The notes: a model not told the origin generated them from the sequence alone. A DNA stretch of 46,546 nucleotides from Magnetospirillum sp. (GCA_016183945.1 JACPDP010000026.1:1-46546), one strand, 5' to 3'; shown: positions 20,173 through 29,574, counted from the first letter of the stretch. Translations and numbers: made by a program.

Positions 20173-20300
20173 AACCACAGAGACACCGAGGCACAGAGAG
20201 GACGGTCCAGCCGTCGCCTCAAAGCAACGAAATTATATATCGATGGTCGTGTAACGCGGTGGCGGAGACACCTGAAAGGCATCTCTGTGGTTCATTTTCC
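20173..20300. repeat. Inverted repeat (ACCACAGAG family), copy B
   Basis: The left arm AACCACAGAGACACCGAGG (20173 on) and the right arm GCATCTCTGTGGTTCATTTT (20279-20298) are inverted with respect to each other, and the tips extend to GGAAAATG-like flanks. The arms share ACCACAGAG with copy A at 2355-2496, while the interiors differ. It lies between the end of the chemoreceptor gene and the asd promoter. Confidence 0.75.
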
Positions 20301-20351
20301 TTTTCCGGTTGGACCAACAAAGTGGTGGATGGTGAGGGAGGCCGCCTGCCT

Positions 20352-21662
20352 CTATCCCCTCCGAATGCCCGAGCAGACGCGGCCGACGAACGAGTCGATG
20401 TCCCCGTTCATGCTGACGGTGCGATGGGCGAGGTCGCCCGCGGCCACCAGCACCTGATTGGCCGCCTCGGTGGCGGTGCCGGCGATCTCCGCCACCTCGC
20501 CGATGGTGTTGGCCACGGTCTGAACCCCGGCCGACACTTCGCGAATGCTGCGGCTCATCTCGGCCACCGCGGCGCTTTGCTGCTCGGTGGCGGTGGCGAT
20601 GCCGGTGGCGTTCTCGTTGATGATGTTGATCTTGACCGCAATGTTGCGCACCGCGCCGACCGCGGTCTCGGTGGCCTGGCGCATGCTGTCGATCTGGCCC
20701 GAGATCTCGTCGGTGGCGCGTGCCGTCTGGTTGGCGAGGTGCTTGACCTCATTGGCCACCACGGCGAAGCCCTTGCCGGCATCGCCGGCGCGGGCCGCCT
20801 CGATGGTGGCGTTGAGGGCGAGCAGGTTGGTCTGATTGGCGATTTCGGTGATGAGATTGACCACCTCGCCGATCTTGGTCGCCGCCTCCAGCAGGCTCTG
20901 GATGGCCTTGTCGGTTTCGCCGGCGACGCGGGCGGTGTCCTGCGCCATGTGCGCCGATTGCTGGATGCGTCCCGCCACCTCGCGGATGCCGGCCGAAACC
21001 TGCTCGGCGGACGCCGCCACGGACTCGGTGCTGACCGAGGCGTTCTCGGCGGCGCGGGCCACCGTCTGCGACTGCGAGCTGGTCTGCTGGGCGATGCCCG
21101 ACATCTGCTGCGCCGTGGCCTCCAACTCGGTGGCGGTGGAGGCGACGGCCTGGCAGACGTGCTTGATGGTGGTGCCGACTCCGGTGGCCTCGGTGACGAA
21201 TTCCTTGGCGCGGTTCTCCATGGTGCACAGGGCGCGGTTGATCAGCCGGGCGTGGTCGGAGAACTCGCCCACCAGGCCCTCGGTGAGGATGTGGCGGAAA
21301 TAGCGGCCCTCGGAGGTCAGCGCCATGGCGGCATCGGCCTCCTTGGTGAACACCTCGGTGAGGTCGAGCAAGCGGTTGATGCTGCGGTCGAGGCCGCCCA
21401 GCACGCCGCCCTCGGTGATGCCGACGATGCGGGCGTCGAGCCGGCCCTGCGACGCCTCGTGCAGGACGCCGGCAGCACGCCGGATGTTGGCGCGGGCTCG
21501 GTTGATAAAGAAGGCGGCCAGGAGGGCGGCGACCGCCGCCAGCGCCGTTGCGGCGGCGTCCCTGAGTTCGCCGCCCACCAGGGACACAACAGCGCCGATG
21601 GTGCACAGAGCGGCGGCGACCAGGGTGGCGGCAACCGCCCTAGAGAGCGAAGACGAATTCAT
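20352..21662 (-). CDS. Methyl-accepting chemotaxis protein without periplasmic sensor
   Basis: 436 aa. Two closely spaced membrane segments at ~8-32 and ~38-55 ([31 protein letters not shown]) leave no room for a periplasmic domain. A cytoplasmic linker follows, then a signalling domain with the conserved hairpin tip [20 protein letters not shown] and [18 protein letters not shown]. The ATG at 21662 lies inside the last codons of the upstream PAS gene (23-bp overlap), so the two are co-translated. The PAS protein is the obvious candidate sensor, which would make this a split version of the Aer aerotaxis receptor. Confidence 0.92.
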   Translation of the reverse strand: MNSSSLSRAVAATLVAAALCTIGAVVSLVGGELRDAAATALAAVAALLAAFFINRARANIRRAAGVLHEASQGRLDARIVGITEGGVLGGLDRSINRLLDLTEVFTKEADAAMALTSEGRYFRHILTEGLVGEFSDHARLINRALCTMENRAKEFVTEATGVGTTIKHVCQAVASTATELEATAQQMSGIAQQTSSQSQTVARAAENASVSTESVAASAEQVSAGIREVAGRIQQSAHMAQDTARVAGETDKAIQSLLEAATKIGEVVNLITEIANQTNLLALNATIEAARAGDAGKGFAVVANEVKHLANQTARATDEISGQIDSMRQATETAVGAVRNIAVKINIINENATGIATATEQQSAAVAEMSRSIREVSAGVQTVANTIGEVAEIAGTATEAANQVLVAAGDLAHRTVSMNGDIDSFVGRVCSGIRRG

Positions 21663-22164
21663 CGTAGGGCACTCCGGCCGACTGCAGCTTGTTGACCATG
21701 GCGTTGAAACTGGCTTCCATTCCGGCCTTGCGATCGGCATGGCCGTTTTCGATGGCCAGCAGCTCTTTGTAGAGCCCCTCGGCCTTGGCCACCGCCTCGC
21801 GGCGCGGCGAGCGGCGGTTGGAATGGTAGCTGACGATGGTGCCGTTGGCGTCGACGGTGGGCGTGACGTGGGCGAATACCCAGTAGTGGTCACCGTTGCG
21901 CGCCCGGTTGAGCACGTAGGCGAAGATCTCCTTGCCCGACTCGATGGTGTCCCACAGCAGCTTGAAGACGCAGCGCGGCATCGCCGGGTGGCGGATGATG
22001 CTGTGCGGCTGGCCGATGATTTCGGCCTCGGCAAAGCCGGCGATGTTGAGGAACACCTCGTTGGCGTAGATGATGCGCCCCTTGGTATCGGTCTTGCTGA
22101 CGATGATCTCGTTGGTGCCGAACGTGCGCTCGACCCCCGTGAGATGGACTCCCGACCGTGTCAT
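21640..22164 (-). CDS. Aer-like PAS domain protein
   Basis: 174 aa. Residues ~12-125 closely follow the PAS domain of the aerotaxis receptor Aer: [37 protein letters not shown] and [16 protein letters not shown]. That domain binds FAD in Aer. There is no membrane segment and no signalling domain in this polypeptide. A short helical tail follows ([18 protein letters not shown]). GGGGGA precedes two adjacent ATG codons at 22167 and 22164. It overlaps the next gene, a chemoreceptor lacking its own sensor. Confidence 0.88.
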   Translation of the reverse strand: MTRSGVHLTGVERTFGTNEIIVSKTDTKGRIIYANEVFLNIAGFAEAEIIGQPHSIIRHPAMPRCVFKLLWDTIESGKEIFAYVLNRARNGDHYWVFAHVTPTVDANGTIVSYHSNRRSPRREAVAKAEGLYKELLAIENGHADRKAGMEASFNAMVNKLQSAGVPYDEFVFAL

Positions 22165-22386
22165 CATTCCCCCAATGCCAATGGCGGTTGATCGATCCTC
22201 CGAACCAATCAACTGCGCAGAAGTATAATTATTCTTGAAAGGTTACACCGCTTCGGCAACAACCTTCAATCGGGAGTTCGCCCGATATTATGGCCCAAAC
22301 CACGGAGAAAACACGATTTTGTGACGAATTGTGACACCCTGGGGTAATTGCGGACTCACCTTCATAACTTAAGGCTGTGCCAAGCC

Positions 22387-23223
22387 ATGAACTACCGTCA
22401 CGCCTTCCATGCCGGGAACTTCGCCGATGTGGTGAAACATGCGGCATTGACGCTGGCGCTCGCCCATCTGGCCCGCAAGGAGGCGCCGTTCTTCTGCCTC
22501 GACGCCCATGCCGGCATAGGCGTGTATGACTTGCGTTCCATAGCGGCCGACAAGACGGGGGAGTACCGCGTCGGCATCGCCCGCGTGCTGGAGGCCGTCA
22601 CCCCGCCGCCCGAGCTGGCGCCCTACCTGGCGGCGGTGCGGGCAGGCAACGACGGGCCGCTGCGTTGGTATCCCGGTTCGCCGACGCTGATGCGGGGACT
22701 GCTGCGGCCACGGGATCGGCTGGCATTGGTCGAGCTGCATCCCGAGGACGCGGCGGATCTGGCCGCCCGCTTCGCCGGCGACCGCCAGGTGTCGATCCAC
22801 CATGGCGACGCCTATGCCACCATGAAGGCGCTGCTGCCGCCGCCCGAGCGGCGGGGGCTGGTGCTGGTCGACCCGCCGTTCGAGGCCAAGGACGAGTTCG
22901 GCCGTCTGCGTCGCGGCCTGCGTCAGGCGCTGAAGCGCTGGCCTACCGGCTGCTACATGGTGTGGTACCCGATCAAGGCGCGGCCGCCGGTGGCGCGTTT
23001 CCACCAGGATGTGGCGGCCGAGGGGCCGCCCAAGACGCTGGTGGCCGAACTGCTGATCCGACCCGACGACGATCCCTTCCGCCTCAACGGCTGCGGCCTG
23101 CTGGTGATCAACCCGCCGTGGCAGTTGGACGAGGCCATGGCCGCCATCCTGCCCTGGCTGGCCAAGGTGCTGGCGCCCGACACCGGCGGGCACCGGCTGG
23201 AATGGCTGGTGGGGGAGGGGTAA
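22387..23223 (+). CDS. rlmJ: 23S rRNA (adenine-2030-N6)-methyltransferase RlmJ
   Basis: 278 aa, close to E. coli RlmJ in length. MNYRHAFHAGNFADVVKH is the typical start, followed by LDAHAGIGVYDL, RWYPGSPTLMRGLLRP, ALVELHPEDA, and the catalytic LVLVDPPFEAKDEF (DPPF-type N6-adenine motif). It ends with LLVINPPWQLDEAMAAILPWL. The ATG at 22387 was chosen because family members begin with (L)(S/N)YRH. Upstream (22213-22386) is a non-coding region with a direct repeat TTGTGAC at 22319 and 22329. Confidence 0.95.
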   Translation: MNYRHAFHAGNFADVVKHAALTLALAHLARKEAPFFCLDAHAGIGVYDLRSIAADKTGEYRVGIARVLEAVTPPPELAPYLAAVRAGNDGPLRWYPGSPTLMRGLLRPRDRLALVELHPEDAADLAARFAGDRQVSIHHGDAYATMKALLPPPERRGLVLVDPPFEAKDEFGRLRRGLRQALKRWPTGCYMVWYPIKARPPVARFHQDVAAEGPPKTLVAELLIRPDDDPFRLNGCGLLVINPPWQLDEAMAAILPWLAKVLAPDTGGHRLEWLVGEG

Positions 23224-23229
23224 CTCGAT

Positions 23230-23317
23230 TCACCGCAAAGACGCGAAGACCGCCAAGGTTCGCCAAGAAGGGTAATCAATCCTTGCGTTTTTTGCGTCCT
23301 TGGCGCCTTTGCGGTGA
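23230..23317. repeat. Inverted repeat (CACCGCAAAG family), copy C
   Basis: The left arm TCACCGCAAAGACGCGAAG (23230 on) and the right arm CTTGGCGCCTTTGCGGTGA (ending 23317) are imperfect inverted copies. The region lies between the convergent rlmJ and cobC genes, so the hairpin may end both transcripts. It is similar in build, but not in sequence, to copies A and B. Confidence 0.75.
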
Positions 23318-23329
23318 GCCCTTCTCAGT

Positions 23330-23947
23330 TCAGTACGGCGTCAGGTTGACGCACTCCACCCGCCAGCCTTCCGGGGTGGCGTCGAGGCGGGTCAGCGACA
23401 GCGGCTGCACGGCGAACCGCAGCGCCTGCGCCGGCTCCAGCCCGAGGGCCAGGGCCAGTGCCGCCCGCACCGTGCCGGCGTGGACGATGGCCAGCACGTC
23501 GCGCCCGCCCAGGGCCGGGGTCAACCGTGCCATCGCCCCCCTCACCCGGCCGATCATGGCGGCGAAGCTTTCGCCGTGGGGCGGCGCGGTGCCGGCGGGA
23601 TCGTGCCAGAACTCGGCCAGGCCGGGCTCCTTGGCGGCTTCCAGCTCCATCCAGCTGCGGCCCTGCCAGTGGCCGAAATCCTGCTCCATCAGGTCGGGCT
23701 CGACCTGGGGCGGCCCCAGCAGCAGGCCGGCCGCCTCCAGCGCCCCGGCGGTCTGGCGACAGCGGAGCAGGCCACTTTCCACCAGCGCCGGATTGATCGG
23801 CAGCCGCCGCACCAACTCGCCGAAGGCCCCGGTCTCGGAGGTGTCGCAGGCCACGTCCAACTGGCCATGGATGCGGCCATGTGGACAGGGTACGGGGGCA
23901 TGCCGCAGCAGCCACCACCGGGTGACATTCGCGTGGTGCCCGCTCAT
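23330..23947 (-). CDS. cobC: Alpha-ribazole phosphatase / histidine phosphatase family protein
   Basis: 205 aa of the phosphoglycerate-mutase-like histidine phosphatase fold. The catalytic motif is WWLLRHAPVPCPHGRIHGQL (RHA with the phospho-His), with the later EQDFGHWQGRSWMELE and the second histidine in LAIVHAGTVRAALAL. The ATG overlaps the cobS stop by ATGA. Position next to cobS and cobT supports a role in removing phosphate in lower-ligand (alpha-ribazole) assembly of cobalamin. Family alone would allow other phosphatase substrates. Confidence 0.88.
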   Translation of the reverse strand: MSGHHANVTRWWLLRHAPVPCPHGRIHGQLDVACDTSETGAFGELVRRLPINPALVESGLLRCRQTAGALEAAGLLLGPPQVEPDLMEQDFGHWQGRSWMELEAAKEPGLAEFWHDPAGTAPPHGESFAAMIGRVRGAMARLTPALGGRDVLAIVHAGTVRAALALALGLEPAQALRFAVQPLSLTRLDATPEGWRVECVNLTPY

Positions 23948-24717
23948 ATGGTCCCCACTGCCGCCAGCAACACCGCAGCCTCCGATACCTGTTGAATGGC
24001 GCCCAGCACGTCGCCGGTATAGCCGCCGATGGCCCGCCGGGCCAGCCACGTCACGCCCAGCGCAGCCAGGCCTCCCGCCAGCGCCGCCGCCAACGTTCCC
24101 CCCAGCCCGAGGCCGGGCAGCGACAGCAGCAACGCTACCACCACCGCGGTGGCCGCCACGCCGGCATGGGGAACGCCGCAGCTCGCCCCGAGGCCGTCGG
24201 CGCGGGCCGGGGCCATCGCCTGCATCGCTGCCGGCATCAGGGCGCGCGACAGAGCCGCCGCCGCCACCAGCGCGCCGGTGGCAATCCAGCCGGATGGCAG
24301 AGCCGCCAGCGCCGCTCCCCGCAACGCCACCGAGAACACCAGCGCCAACACCCCGAAGCTGCCGGTGCGGGAATCGCGCATCACCTCCAGCCGGCGCGCG
24401 CGGTCGCCGCGCGCCCCCAGGCCATCGGCGAAATCGGCCAGTCCATCCTCGTGCAGCGCCCCGGTGAGCAGCACCAAGGCCGTCACCGCCAACAGCGCCG
24501 CCGGCAAGGTGGGCAGCCAGAGCGACGCCAGGGCGTGCACCGCCGCCGCCGCCAGTCCCACCACCGCTCCCACCACCGGAAAGCAACGCATGGCCGCCGC
24601 CAGCCCACCCGGCGCCACCGGTCCGGCATCGGGCAGCGGCAGGCGGGTGAGGAAGCAGGCCGCCAGATGCAGTTCGGCCAGAAGGTTGGGGACGGTTTCC
24701 GAAGGTGACTCGCTCAT
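23944..24717 (-). CDS. cobS: Adenosylcobinamide-GDP ribazoletransferase (cobalamin synthase)
   Basis: 257 aa, multi-pass membrane protein joining adenosylcobinamide-GDP and alpha-ribazole, the last assembly step of cobalamin. LHLAACFLTRLPLPDAGP, MRCFPVVGAVVGL and ALHEDGLADFADGLGARGDR (the acidic DGLADxxDG site) with RRLEVMRDSRTGSFGVLAL are the family motifs. The ATG at 24717 (MSESPSETV) is preferred; an in-frame ATG at 24750 is possible. It is divergent from cobT across about 57 bp, too short for a cobalamin riboswitch, and none is visible. Confidence 0.95.
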   Translation of the reverse strand: MSESPSETVPNLLAELHLAACFLTRLPLPDAGPVAPGGLAAAMRCFPVVGAVVGLAAAAVHALASLWLPTLPAALLAVTALVLLTGALHEDGLADFADGLGARGDRARRLEVMRDSRTGSFGVLALVFSVALRGAALAALPSGWIATGALVAAAALSRALMPAAMQAMAPARADGLGASCGVPHAGVAATAVVVALLLSLPGLGLGGTLAAALAGGLAALGVTWLARRAIGGYTGDVLGAIQQVSEAAVLLAAVGTI

Positions 24718-24774
24718 CGTCTTTGCGTTATAGAGCGGCAGCGGGTTCATCGCAATATCTTGGGGAGCACAGCT

Positions 24775-25788
24775 TTGATTTCGTCTATTTCTAGCATTGC
24801 CGATCTTCAGACGCTGCTCTCCCGGATGCCCGGCCCCGACCAGGCCGCCACCGCCGCCTGGGCCGCCCGTGATCCGCAACTGACCAAGCCGCCGGGAGCG
24901 TTGGGCCGGCTGGAGGAGCTGTCGTGCTGGCTGTCGGCCTGGCAGGGACGTCATCCGCCCACGCTGGAGCGCCCGCGCGCCCGCGTCTTCGCCGGCAATC
25001 ACGGCGTGGCGGCGCTGGGGGTCTCGGCCTTCCCGCCCGAGGTGACGGTTCAGATGGTGGCGAATTTCGAGCGCGGCGGCGCCGCCATCAACCAACTGTG
25101 CCGCACGTTCGGCACCGAGCTGGCGGTGGCCGCCCTCGACCTCGACCGCCCCACCGCCGACTTCACCCGGCGTCCGGCCATGGAGGAGGCCGAGTTCGTC
25201 GCCGCGTTCCGCACCGGCATGGACTCGGTTCCCGCCGACACCGACGTGTTGGCGGTGGGCGAGATGGGCATCGGCAACACCACCCCGGCCGCCGCCATTC
25301 CCTGCGCCCTGTTTGGCGGCACCGCCGCCGAGTGGATCGGGCGTGGCACCGGCGTCGACGATCCCGGCCTGGCCCGCAAGGCAGAGGTGGTGGAGGCCGG
25401 CGTTCGTCTGCATCATGGCCAGCCGCCGCTGGAACTCCTGCGCCGGCTCGGCGGCCGGGAGCTGGCGGCCATGGCGGGTGCCATCCTGGCGGCGCGCCTG
25501 AAGCGGGTGCCGGTGCTGCTGGATGGCTATGTCTGCACCGCCGCCGCCGCCGTGCTGGAGACGGCGCGGCCCGGCGCGCTGGACCATTGCCAGGTGGCCC
25601 ATGTCTCGGCCGAGCCCGGCCATCGCCGCCTGCTCGACCGGCTGGGCAAGCGGCCGCTGTTCGACCTCGGCATGCGGCTGGGGGAGGCTTCGGGGGCGGC
25701 GCTGGCGGTGGGCGTTCTGAAGGGCGCCGTCGCCTGCCACGTCGGCATGGCCACCTTCGCCGAGGCCGGGGTGAGTGAGAAGGGGTAG
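24775..25788 (+). CDS. cobT: Nicotinate-nucleotide-dimethylbenzimidazole phosphoribosyltransferase
   Basis: About 337 aa. CobT activates dimethylbenzimidazole for the lower ligand of cobalamin. LTKPPGALGRLEELSCWL, VFAGNHGVAALGVSAFP, VGEMGIGNTTPAAAI and AVLLDGYV-like VPVLLDGYVCTAAA are family signatures, and HVSAEPGHRRLLDRLGKRP matches the C-terminal lobe, which supplies the catalytic Glu. I place the start at a TTG at 24775, because GGGGAG (24762-24767) sits 7 bases upstream; a TTG at 24760 would lie before it. Confidence 0.93.
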   Translation: MISSISSIADLQTLLSRMPGPDQAATAAWAARDPQLTKPPGALGRLEELSCWLSAWQGRHPPTLERPRARVFAGNHGVAALGVSAFPPEVTVQMVANFERGGAAINQLCRTFGTELAVAALDLDRPTADFTRRPAMEEAEFVAAFRTGMDSVPADTDVLAVGEMGIGNTTPAAAIPCALFGGTAAEWIGRGTGVDDPGLARKAEVVEAGVRLHHGQPPLELLRRLGGRELAAMAGAILAARLKRVPVLLDGYVCTAAAAVLETARPGALDHCQVAHVSAEPGHRRLLDRLGKRPLFDLGMRLGEASGAALAVGVLKGAVACHVGMATFAEAGVSEKG

Positions 25789-25903
25789 CGCGCCGCCGAA
25801 AGCGTCACCATAATATCGCGGAACATTCCATAGCCGCCATCGCGGCGGCGGCCAAGCGCCCGGAGGGGCGCGCCCGGCGAGGGGAACACAGGAAGGCGCC
25901 AGC

Positions 25904-26236
25904 ATGCAGACCAACAATCCCTTCTTCGACGACATCGCCCGCGTTGCCGGCGGGGCGCTCGGCGCCCTGTCGGGGGTCAGGGCCGAGCTCGAGGCCCTGG
26001 TCCGCCAGCAGATGGAGCGCCTGACCTCGGGCATGGACCTGGTCAGCCGCGAGGAGTTCGAGACCGTGCGCGCCATGGTCGCCAAGGCGCGCCAGGAGCA
26101 GGAAATCCTGGCCGCCCGCGTCGCCGAGTTGGAGGCCCAACTCGCCTCGACGGCCGCAGGCAAGCCGGCGGCAGCCGCCGAGGTCAAGCCGGCCAAGCCG
26201 CGGGCCAAAAGGGCTAAGCCAGCCGCCAGTGAGTAG
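25904..26236 (+). CDS. ubiK: UbiK/BMFP-family accessory factor
   Basis: 110 aa. The family assists aerobic ubiquinone biosynthesis and has membrane-fusogenic helices. NPFFDDIARVAGGALGALSG is the amphipathic N-terminal part, and residues ~40-85 form the C-terminal coiled coil (REEFETVRAMVAKARQEQE, LAARVAELEAQL). A Lys/Ala/Pro-rich tail ends the protein. It begins a plus-strand set with the YbjN-like gene, proC and the TetR-fold gene. Confidence 0.88.
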   Translation: MQTNNPFFDDIARVAGGALGALSGVRAELEALVRQQMERLTSGMDLVSREEFETVRAMVAKARQEQEILAARVAELEAQLASTAAGKPAAAAEVKPAKPRAKRAKPAASE

Positions 26237-26265
26237 CCATGCCTTTCAGGCTATTCGCCTGTAAG

Positions 26266-26274
26266 TTATCCACA
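26266..26274 (+). promoter_or_regulatory. Perfect DnaA-box sequence upstream of the YbjN-like gene
   Basis: TTATCCACA matches the strict DnaA-box consensus, 149 bp before the YbjN-family ATG. The same stretch also has a weak promoter candidate, TTGCAT (26305-26310) and TAGGCT (26329-26334) with an 18-base spacer. A single box could be chance or a DnaA-responsive regulatory site. Confidence 0.4.
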
Positions 26275-26422
26275 ACAAATGCGAAGTAGAGGCCCGATAA
26301 TGCCTTGCATCGGCTGGAGCCATTTCGGTAGGCTACGGTTTGTGCGTCGGGGATAAGCCGGGCACTAACTTTTGATTCCGGCACGCACGCGAAACGGTAG
26401 GCATGCCACGGAGGGCACAGGC

Positions 26423-26926
26423 ATGACGGTTTCCGTCGTCTACGAGGAAGAGCCCGCATCCAACCCGTTGGACCTCGTCGAGCAATTCGTCCTCGGCAAT
26501 GACTGGGCCTTCGAGCGCCGCAGCGAAGAAGAACTGGCGGCCGAGGTTCCCGGGAAGTGGTGCAACTACAGCCTATACTTCGCCTGGCGCGAAGACATGG
26601 GCGCGCTGCATTTCACCTGCGCCTTCGACATGAAGGTGCCCGAGGGCAAGCGTGGTGCCATCTGCGATCTCCTGGCCATCGTCAACGAGAAGCTGTGGCT
26701 GGGCCATTTCGGCCTGTGGGAGGACGAAGCGGTGCCCATGTTCCGCCATACCTCGCTGCTCCGCGGTGCCACCAGCGTGTCGCCGGAACAGGTCGAGGAT
26801 CTGGTGGACATCGCCGTCTCGGAATGCGAACGCTTCTATCCGGCGTTCCAGTTCGTCATCTGGGGCGGCAAGACCGCCCGCGAAGCCGTCGCCGCGTCGC
26901 TGCTGGAGACCGCCGGGGAGGCGTGA
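26423..26926 (+). CDS. YbjN-domain protein
   Basis: 167 aa, soluble. Residues ~10-150 fit the YbjN family (a fold resembling type III secretion chaperones): NPLDLVEQFVLGNDWAFER, YSLYFAWREDMGALHFTC, LAIVNEKLWLGHFGLWEDE and RFYPAFQFVIWGGKTAREA. Biochemical function is unknown. The ATG at 26423 follows GGAGGG by 8 bp. It is conserved next to ubiK and proC in many Alphaproteobacteria, by my recollection. Confidence 0.88.
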   Translation: MTVSVVYEEEPASNPLDLVEQFVLGNDWAFERRSEEELAAEVPGKWCNYSLYFAWREDMGALHFTCAFDMKVPEGKRGAICDLLAIVNEKLWLGHFGLWEDEAVPMFRHTSLLRGATSVSPEQVEDLVDIAVSECERFYPAFQFVIWGGKTAREAVAASLLETAGEA

Positions 26927-26938
26927 CCGGACATCATC

Positions 26939-26998
26939 GTGGAGCGCGGGCGTCTCGCCCGCTGACGTCGCAGGTGGCGGGCGGGACGCCCGCTCTCC
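26939..26998. repeat. REP-like hairpin pair between the YbjN-like gene and proC
   Basis: Two hairpins, GGAGCGCGGGCGTCTCGCCC (26941 on) and GGCGGGCGGGACGCCCGCTC (26977 on), are close inverted copies of each other, like a BIME of two REP units. Related single units occur at 7161-7191 and 14791-14818. The element fills the gap between the two genes. Confidence 0.7.
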
Positions 26999-27031
26999 AA
27001 TTATCCGGAGCGGCTAAGGGGGACTGTTTCC

Positions 27032-27820
<789 letters not shown>

Positions 27821-27889
27821 ACGGAAGGGTTGCTTGCGTCCTGCGGCTCCCTACATCTGGTGGGACCAGCAATTCCGCCGGGTGCCGCC

Positions 27890-28510
27890 ATGGCCAAAAA
27901 GTCACATCAGCCCACCTCCGAGCACATCGTCACCGCCGCCATGAAGCTTGCCGCCGAGCGCGGGTGGCGCGATCTGCCCCTGGCCGACATTGCCGAACGG
28001 GCAGGGGTGTCGCTGGCCGAAGTGGTGGAGGATTTCCCCAACCGCGCCGCCATCCTCGACGCCTATGGGCGGCACGTCGACCGGCGCATGCTGGCCGGCG
28101 GGCATGCTGGCGGCGAGAGCCCGCGCGACCGTCTGTTCGATGCGGTGATGCGGCGTTTCGAGACCATGGCGCCCGACCGCCGCGCCATCTCCGCCATCCT
28201 GCGCCAGTGCGGCGGCGACCCCCTGGCGCTCGCCTGCGGGGTGCGACGCTTCATGCGCTCCATGGCCCTGACCCTGGAGGCCGCCGGCATCGCCTCGGCC
28301 GGGCTGAGCGGCCTGGCGAAAACCCAGACCCTGGCCGCCATCTATCTCAACACCCTGAGAACCTTCCTCGGGGACGACAGTCCGGACCTGTCGCGCACCA
28401 TGGCGGTTCTCGACCGGGCGCTGGGGCGAGCCGAAAGCCTGGCCGGAATCATGCTGCAACGCGGCACCCGGCCGGTGTCCGAGGTTTCTCCTGGCCGGGG
28501 AGAGACTTAG
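27890..28510 (+). CDS. TetR-fold HTH protein
   Basis: 206 aa. Residues ~10-55 form a TetR-type helix-turn-helix: IVTAAMKLAAERGWRDLPLA, then DIAERAGVSLAEVVEDFPNR. The rest is helical, with the usual C-terminal dimer/ligand domain (LFDAVMRRFETMAPDRRAI, MRSMALTLEAAGI). It follows proC by 69 bp. Alphaproteobacterial COQ9-like proteins share this fold, so with ubiK close by a role in ubiquinone metabolism is conceivable, but a transcriptional repressor is equally possible. Confidence 0.8.
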   Translation: MAKKSHQPTSEHIVTAAMKLAAERGWRDLPLADIAERAGVSLAEVVEDFPNRAAILDAYGRHVDRRMLAGGHAGGESPRDRLFDAVMRRFETMAPDRRAISAILRQCGGDPLALACGVRRFMRSMALTLEAAGIASAGLSGLAKTQTLAAIYLNTLRTFLGDDSPDLSRTMAVLDRALGRAESLAGIMLQRGTRPVSEVSPGRGET

Positions 28511-28533
28511 CCGTACCGGCGCTTTGATTCGAT

Positions 28534-28562
28534 TTGACTGGCTACTCCCATCGGGGTATGCT
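28534..28562 (+). promoter_or_regulatory. Sigma-70 type promoter for the phasin gene
   Basis: TTGACT (28534-28539) and TATGCT (28557-28562) are separated by exactly 17 bases. Transcription would start near 28569, and GGAGGGG precedes the ATG at 28605. Confidence 0.65.
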
Positions 28563-28604
28563 TGCTGCACCGCAACATGCACTCCGGGATGGAGGGGAAC
28601 GACC

Positions 28605-29042
28605 ATGGCCAAACAGCCGGCCGATCAGCTTTTCGATTTCGACATCAGCAAGTACCTCGGCGACTTCAAGGTGCCGGGCCTGGACGTCGACACCATCATC
28701 ACCAATCAGCGCAAGAACATCGAAGCCGTGAGCCAGGCCAACCGCCTCGCCTATGACGGACTGCAGGCGGTGGTCAAGCGCCAGGTCGAGATCCTGCGCC
28801 AGACCCTGGACGAGGTCGCCCTCGCCTCCAAGGAAATCACCGAGCCCGGCACCCCCCAGGACAAGGCCGCCAAGCAGACCGAGCTGGCCAAGGATGCCTT
28901 CGAGCGCTCGCTGTCCAACATCCGCGAGCTGTCCGAGATGGTGGCCAAGGCCAATTCCGAGGCCTTCGACCTGCTCAACAAGCGCTTCACCCAAAGCCTC
29001 GACGAAGTGCGCGAAGCCTTCCTGAAGGTCGGCCGGAAGTAA
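28605..29042 (+). CDS. Phasin family protein
   Basis: 145 aa. Phasins coat polyhydroxyalkanoate granules. Residues ~25-130 form the family's long helical core: NQRKNIEAVSQANRLAYDGL, QAVVKRQVEILRQTLDEV and NIRELSEMVAKANSEAFDLL. It is Lys/Glu-rich with no membrane segment or signal peptide. It has its own promoter and a following hairpin, so it is probably monocistronic. No PHA synthase is in the window. Confidence 0.9.
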   Translation: MAKQPADQLFDFDISKYLGDFKVPGLDVDTIITNQRKNIEAVSQANRLAYDGLQAVVKRQVEILRQTLDEVALASKEITEPGTPQDKAAKQTELAKDAFERSLSNIRELSEMVAKANSEAFDLLNKRFTQSLDEVREAFLKVGRK

Positions 29043-29046
29043 GGTA

Positions 29047-29074
29047 ATCCGCGCCCCCCTCGGGGGGCGCGGAT
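29047..29074 (+). terminator. Terminator hairpin after the phasin gene
   Basis: ATCCGCGCCCCC pairs with GGGGGCGCGGAT around a short loop (29047-29074), 5 bp past the stop. It is a very strong stem with only a weak U tail (GTTCC). Confidence 0.75.
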
Positions 29075-29158
29075 GTTCCGTCGGTGCCCCTTGGCCAGCC
29101 GGCATGATTACCGTTTCGGGGCGGGATGGGGATTGGAGAGCCTCGGTAGCTCGGCAAT

Positions 29159-29572
29159 CTACGTCTTCACTCCCCCCAGGCCGCAGATGATGGCCCAGGC
29201 CTCGTCGTCGATGGGCATCACCGACAGGCGGCTCTGGCGGATCAGCGGCAGGTTCTCCAGCCGTGGATCGTGCTTGATCTGCGCCAGGCTCACCGGGCTG
29301 GGCAGCGGCGCCACCGCCTTGACGTCCACCGCCACCCAGCGGCCGTCGGGGTCGGTGGGGTCGGGATAGGGCTCGCATACCACCTCGACCACGCCGACGA
29401 TGCGCTTCTCATCCACCGAGTGATAGAAGAAGGCGCGGTCGCCCGGCCGCATCGCCCGGAGGGACTTGGCGGCCTGGTGATTGCGTACCCCCGACCATGG
29501 TTCCGATGCGACCCTGGTCTGGTCGTCCCACGACCAGCAGCCGGGCTCCGACTTGAGCAGCCAGCGGGCCAT
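29159..29572 (-). CDS. EVE-domain protein (THYN1-like)
   Basis: 137 aa, a single EVE domain related to PUA and YTH folds, which recognise modified bases. MARWLLKSEPGCWSWDDQ, WSGVRNHQAAKSLRAMRPGD and RAFFYHSVDEKRIVGVVEVV are the characteristic blocks. Its start is 2 bp after the stop of the YciI gene, so they form an operon. Free-standing EVE proteins have been proposed to read modified DNA or tRNA; no restriction genes are nearby, so the role here is open. Confidence 0.92.
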   Translation of the reverse strand: MARWLLKSEPGCWSWDDQTRVASEPWSGVRNHQAAKSLRAMRPGDRAFFYHSVDEKRIVGVVEVVCEPYPDPTDPDGRWVAVDVKAVAPLPSPVSLAQIKHDPRLENLPLIRQSRLSVMPIDDEAWAIICGLGGVKT

Positions 29573-29574
29573 CC

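Noticed and set aside
20352..22034. A single 560-aa chemoreceptor starting at 22034
   Set aside because: The N-terminal 124 residues are out-of-frame shadow of the PAS gene; the real start is the ATG at 21662 where the membrane segment begins.
24718..24774. Possible cobalamin riboswitch between cobS and cobT
   Set aside because: The gap is only 57 bp and no B12-box sequence is visible.
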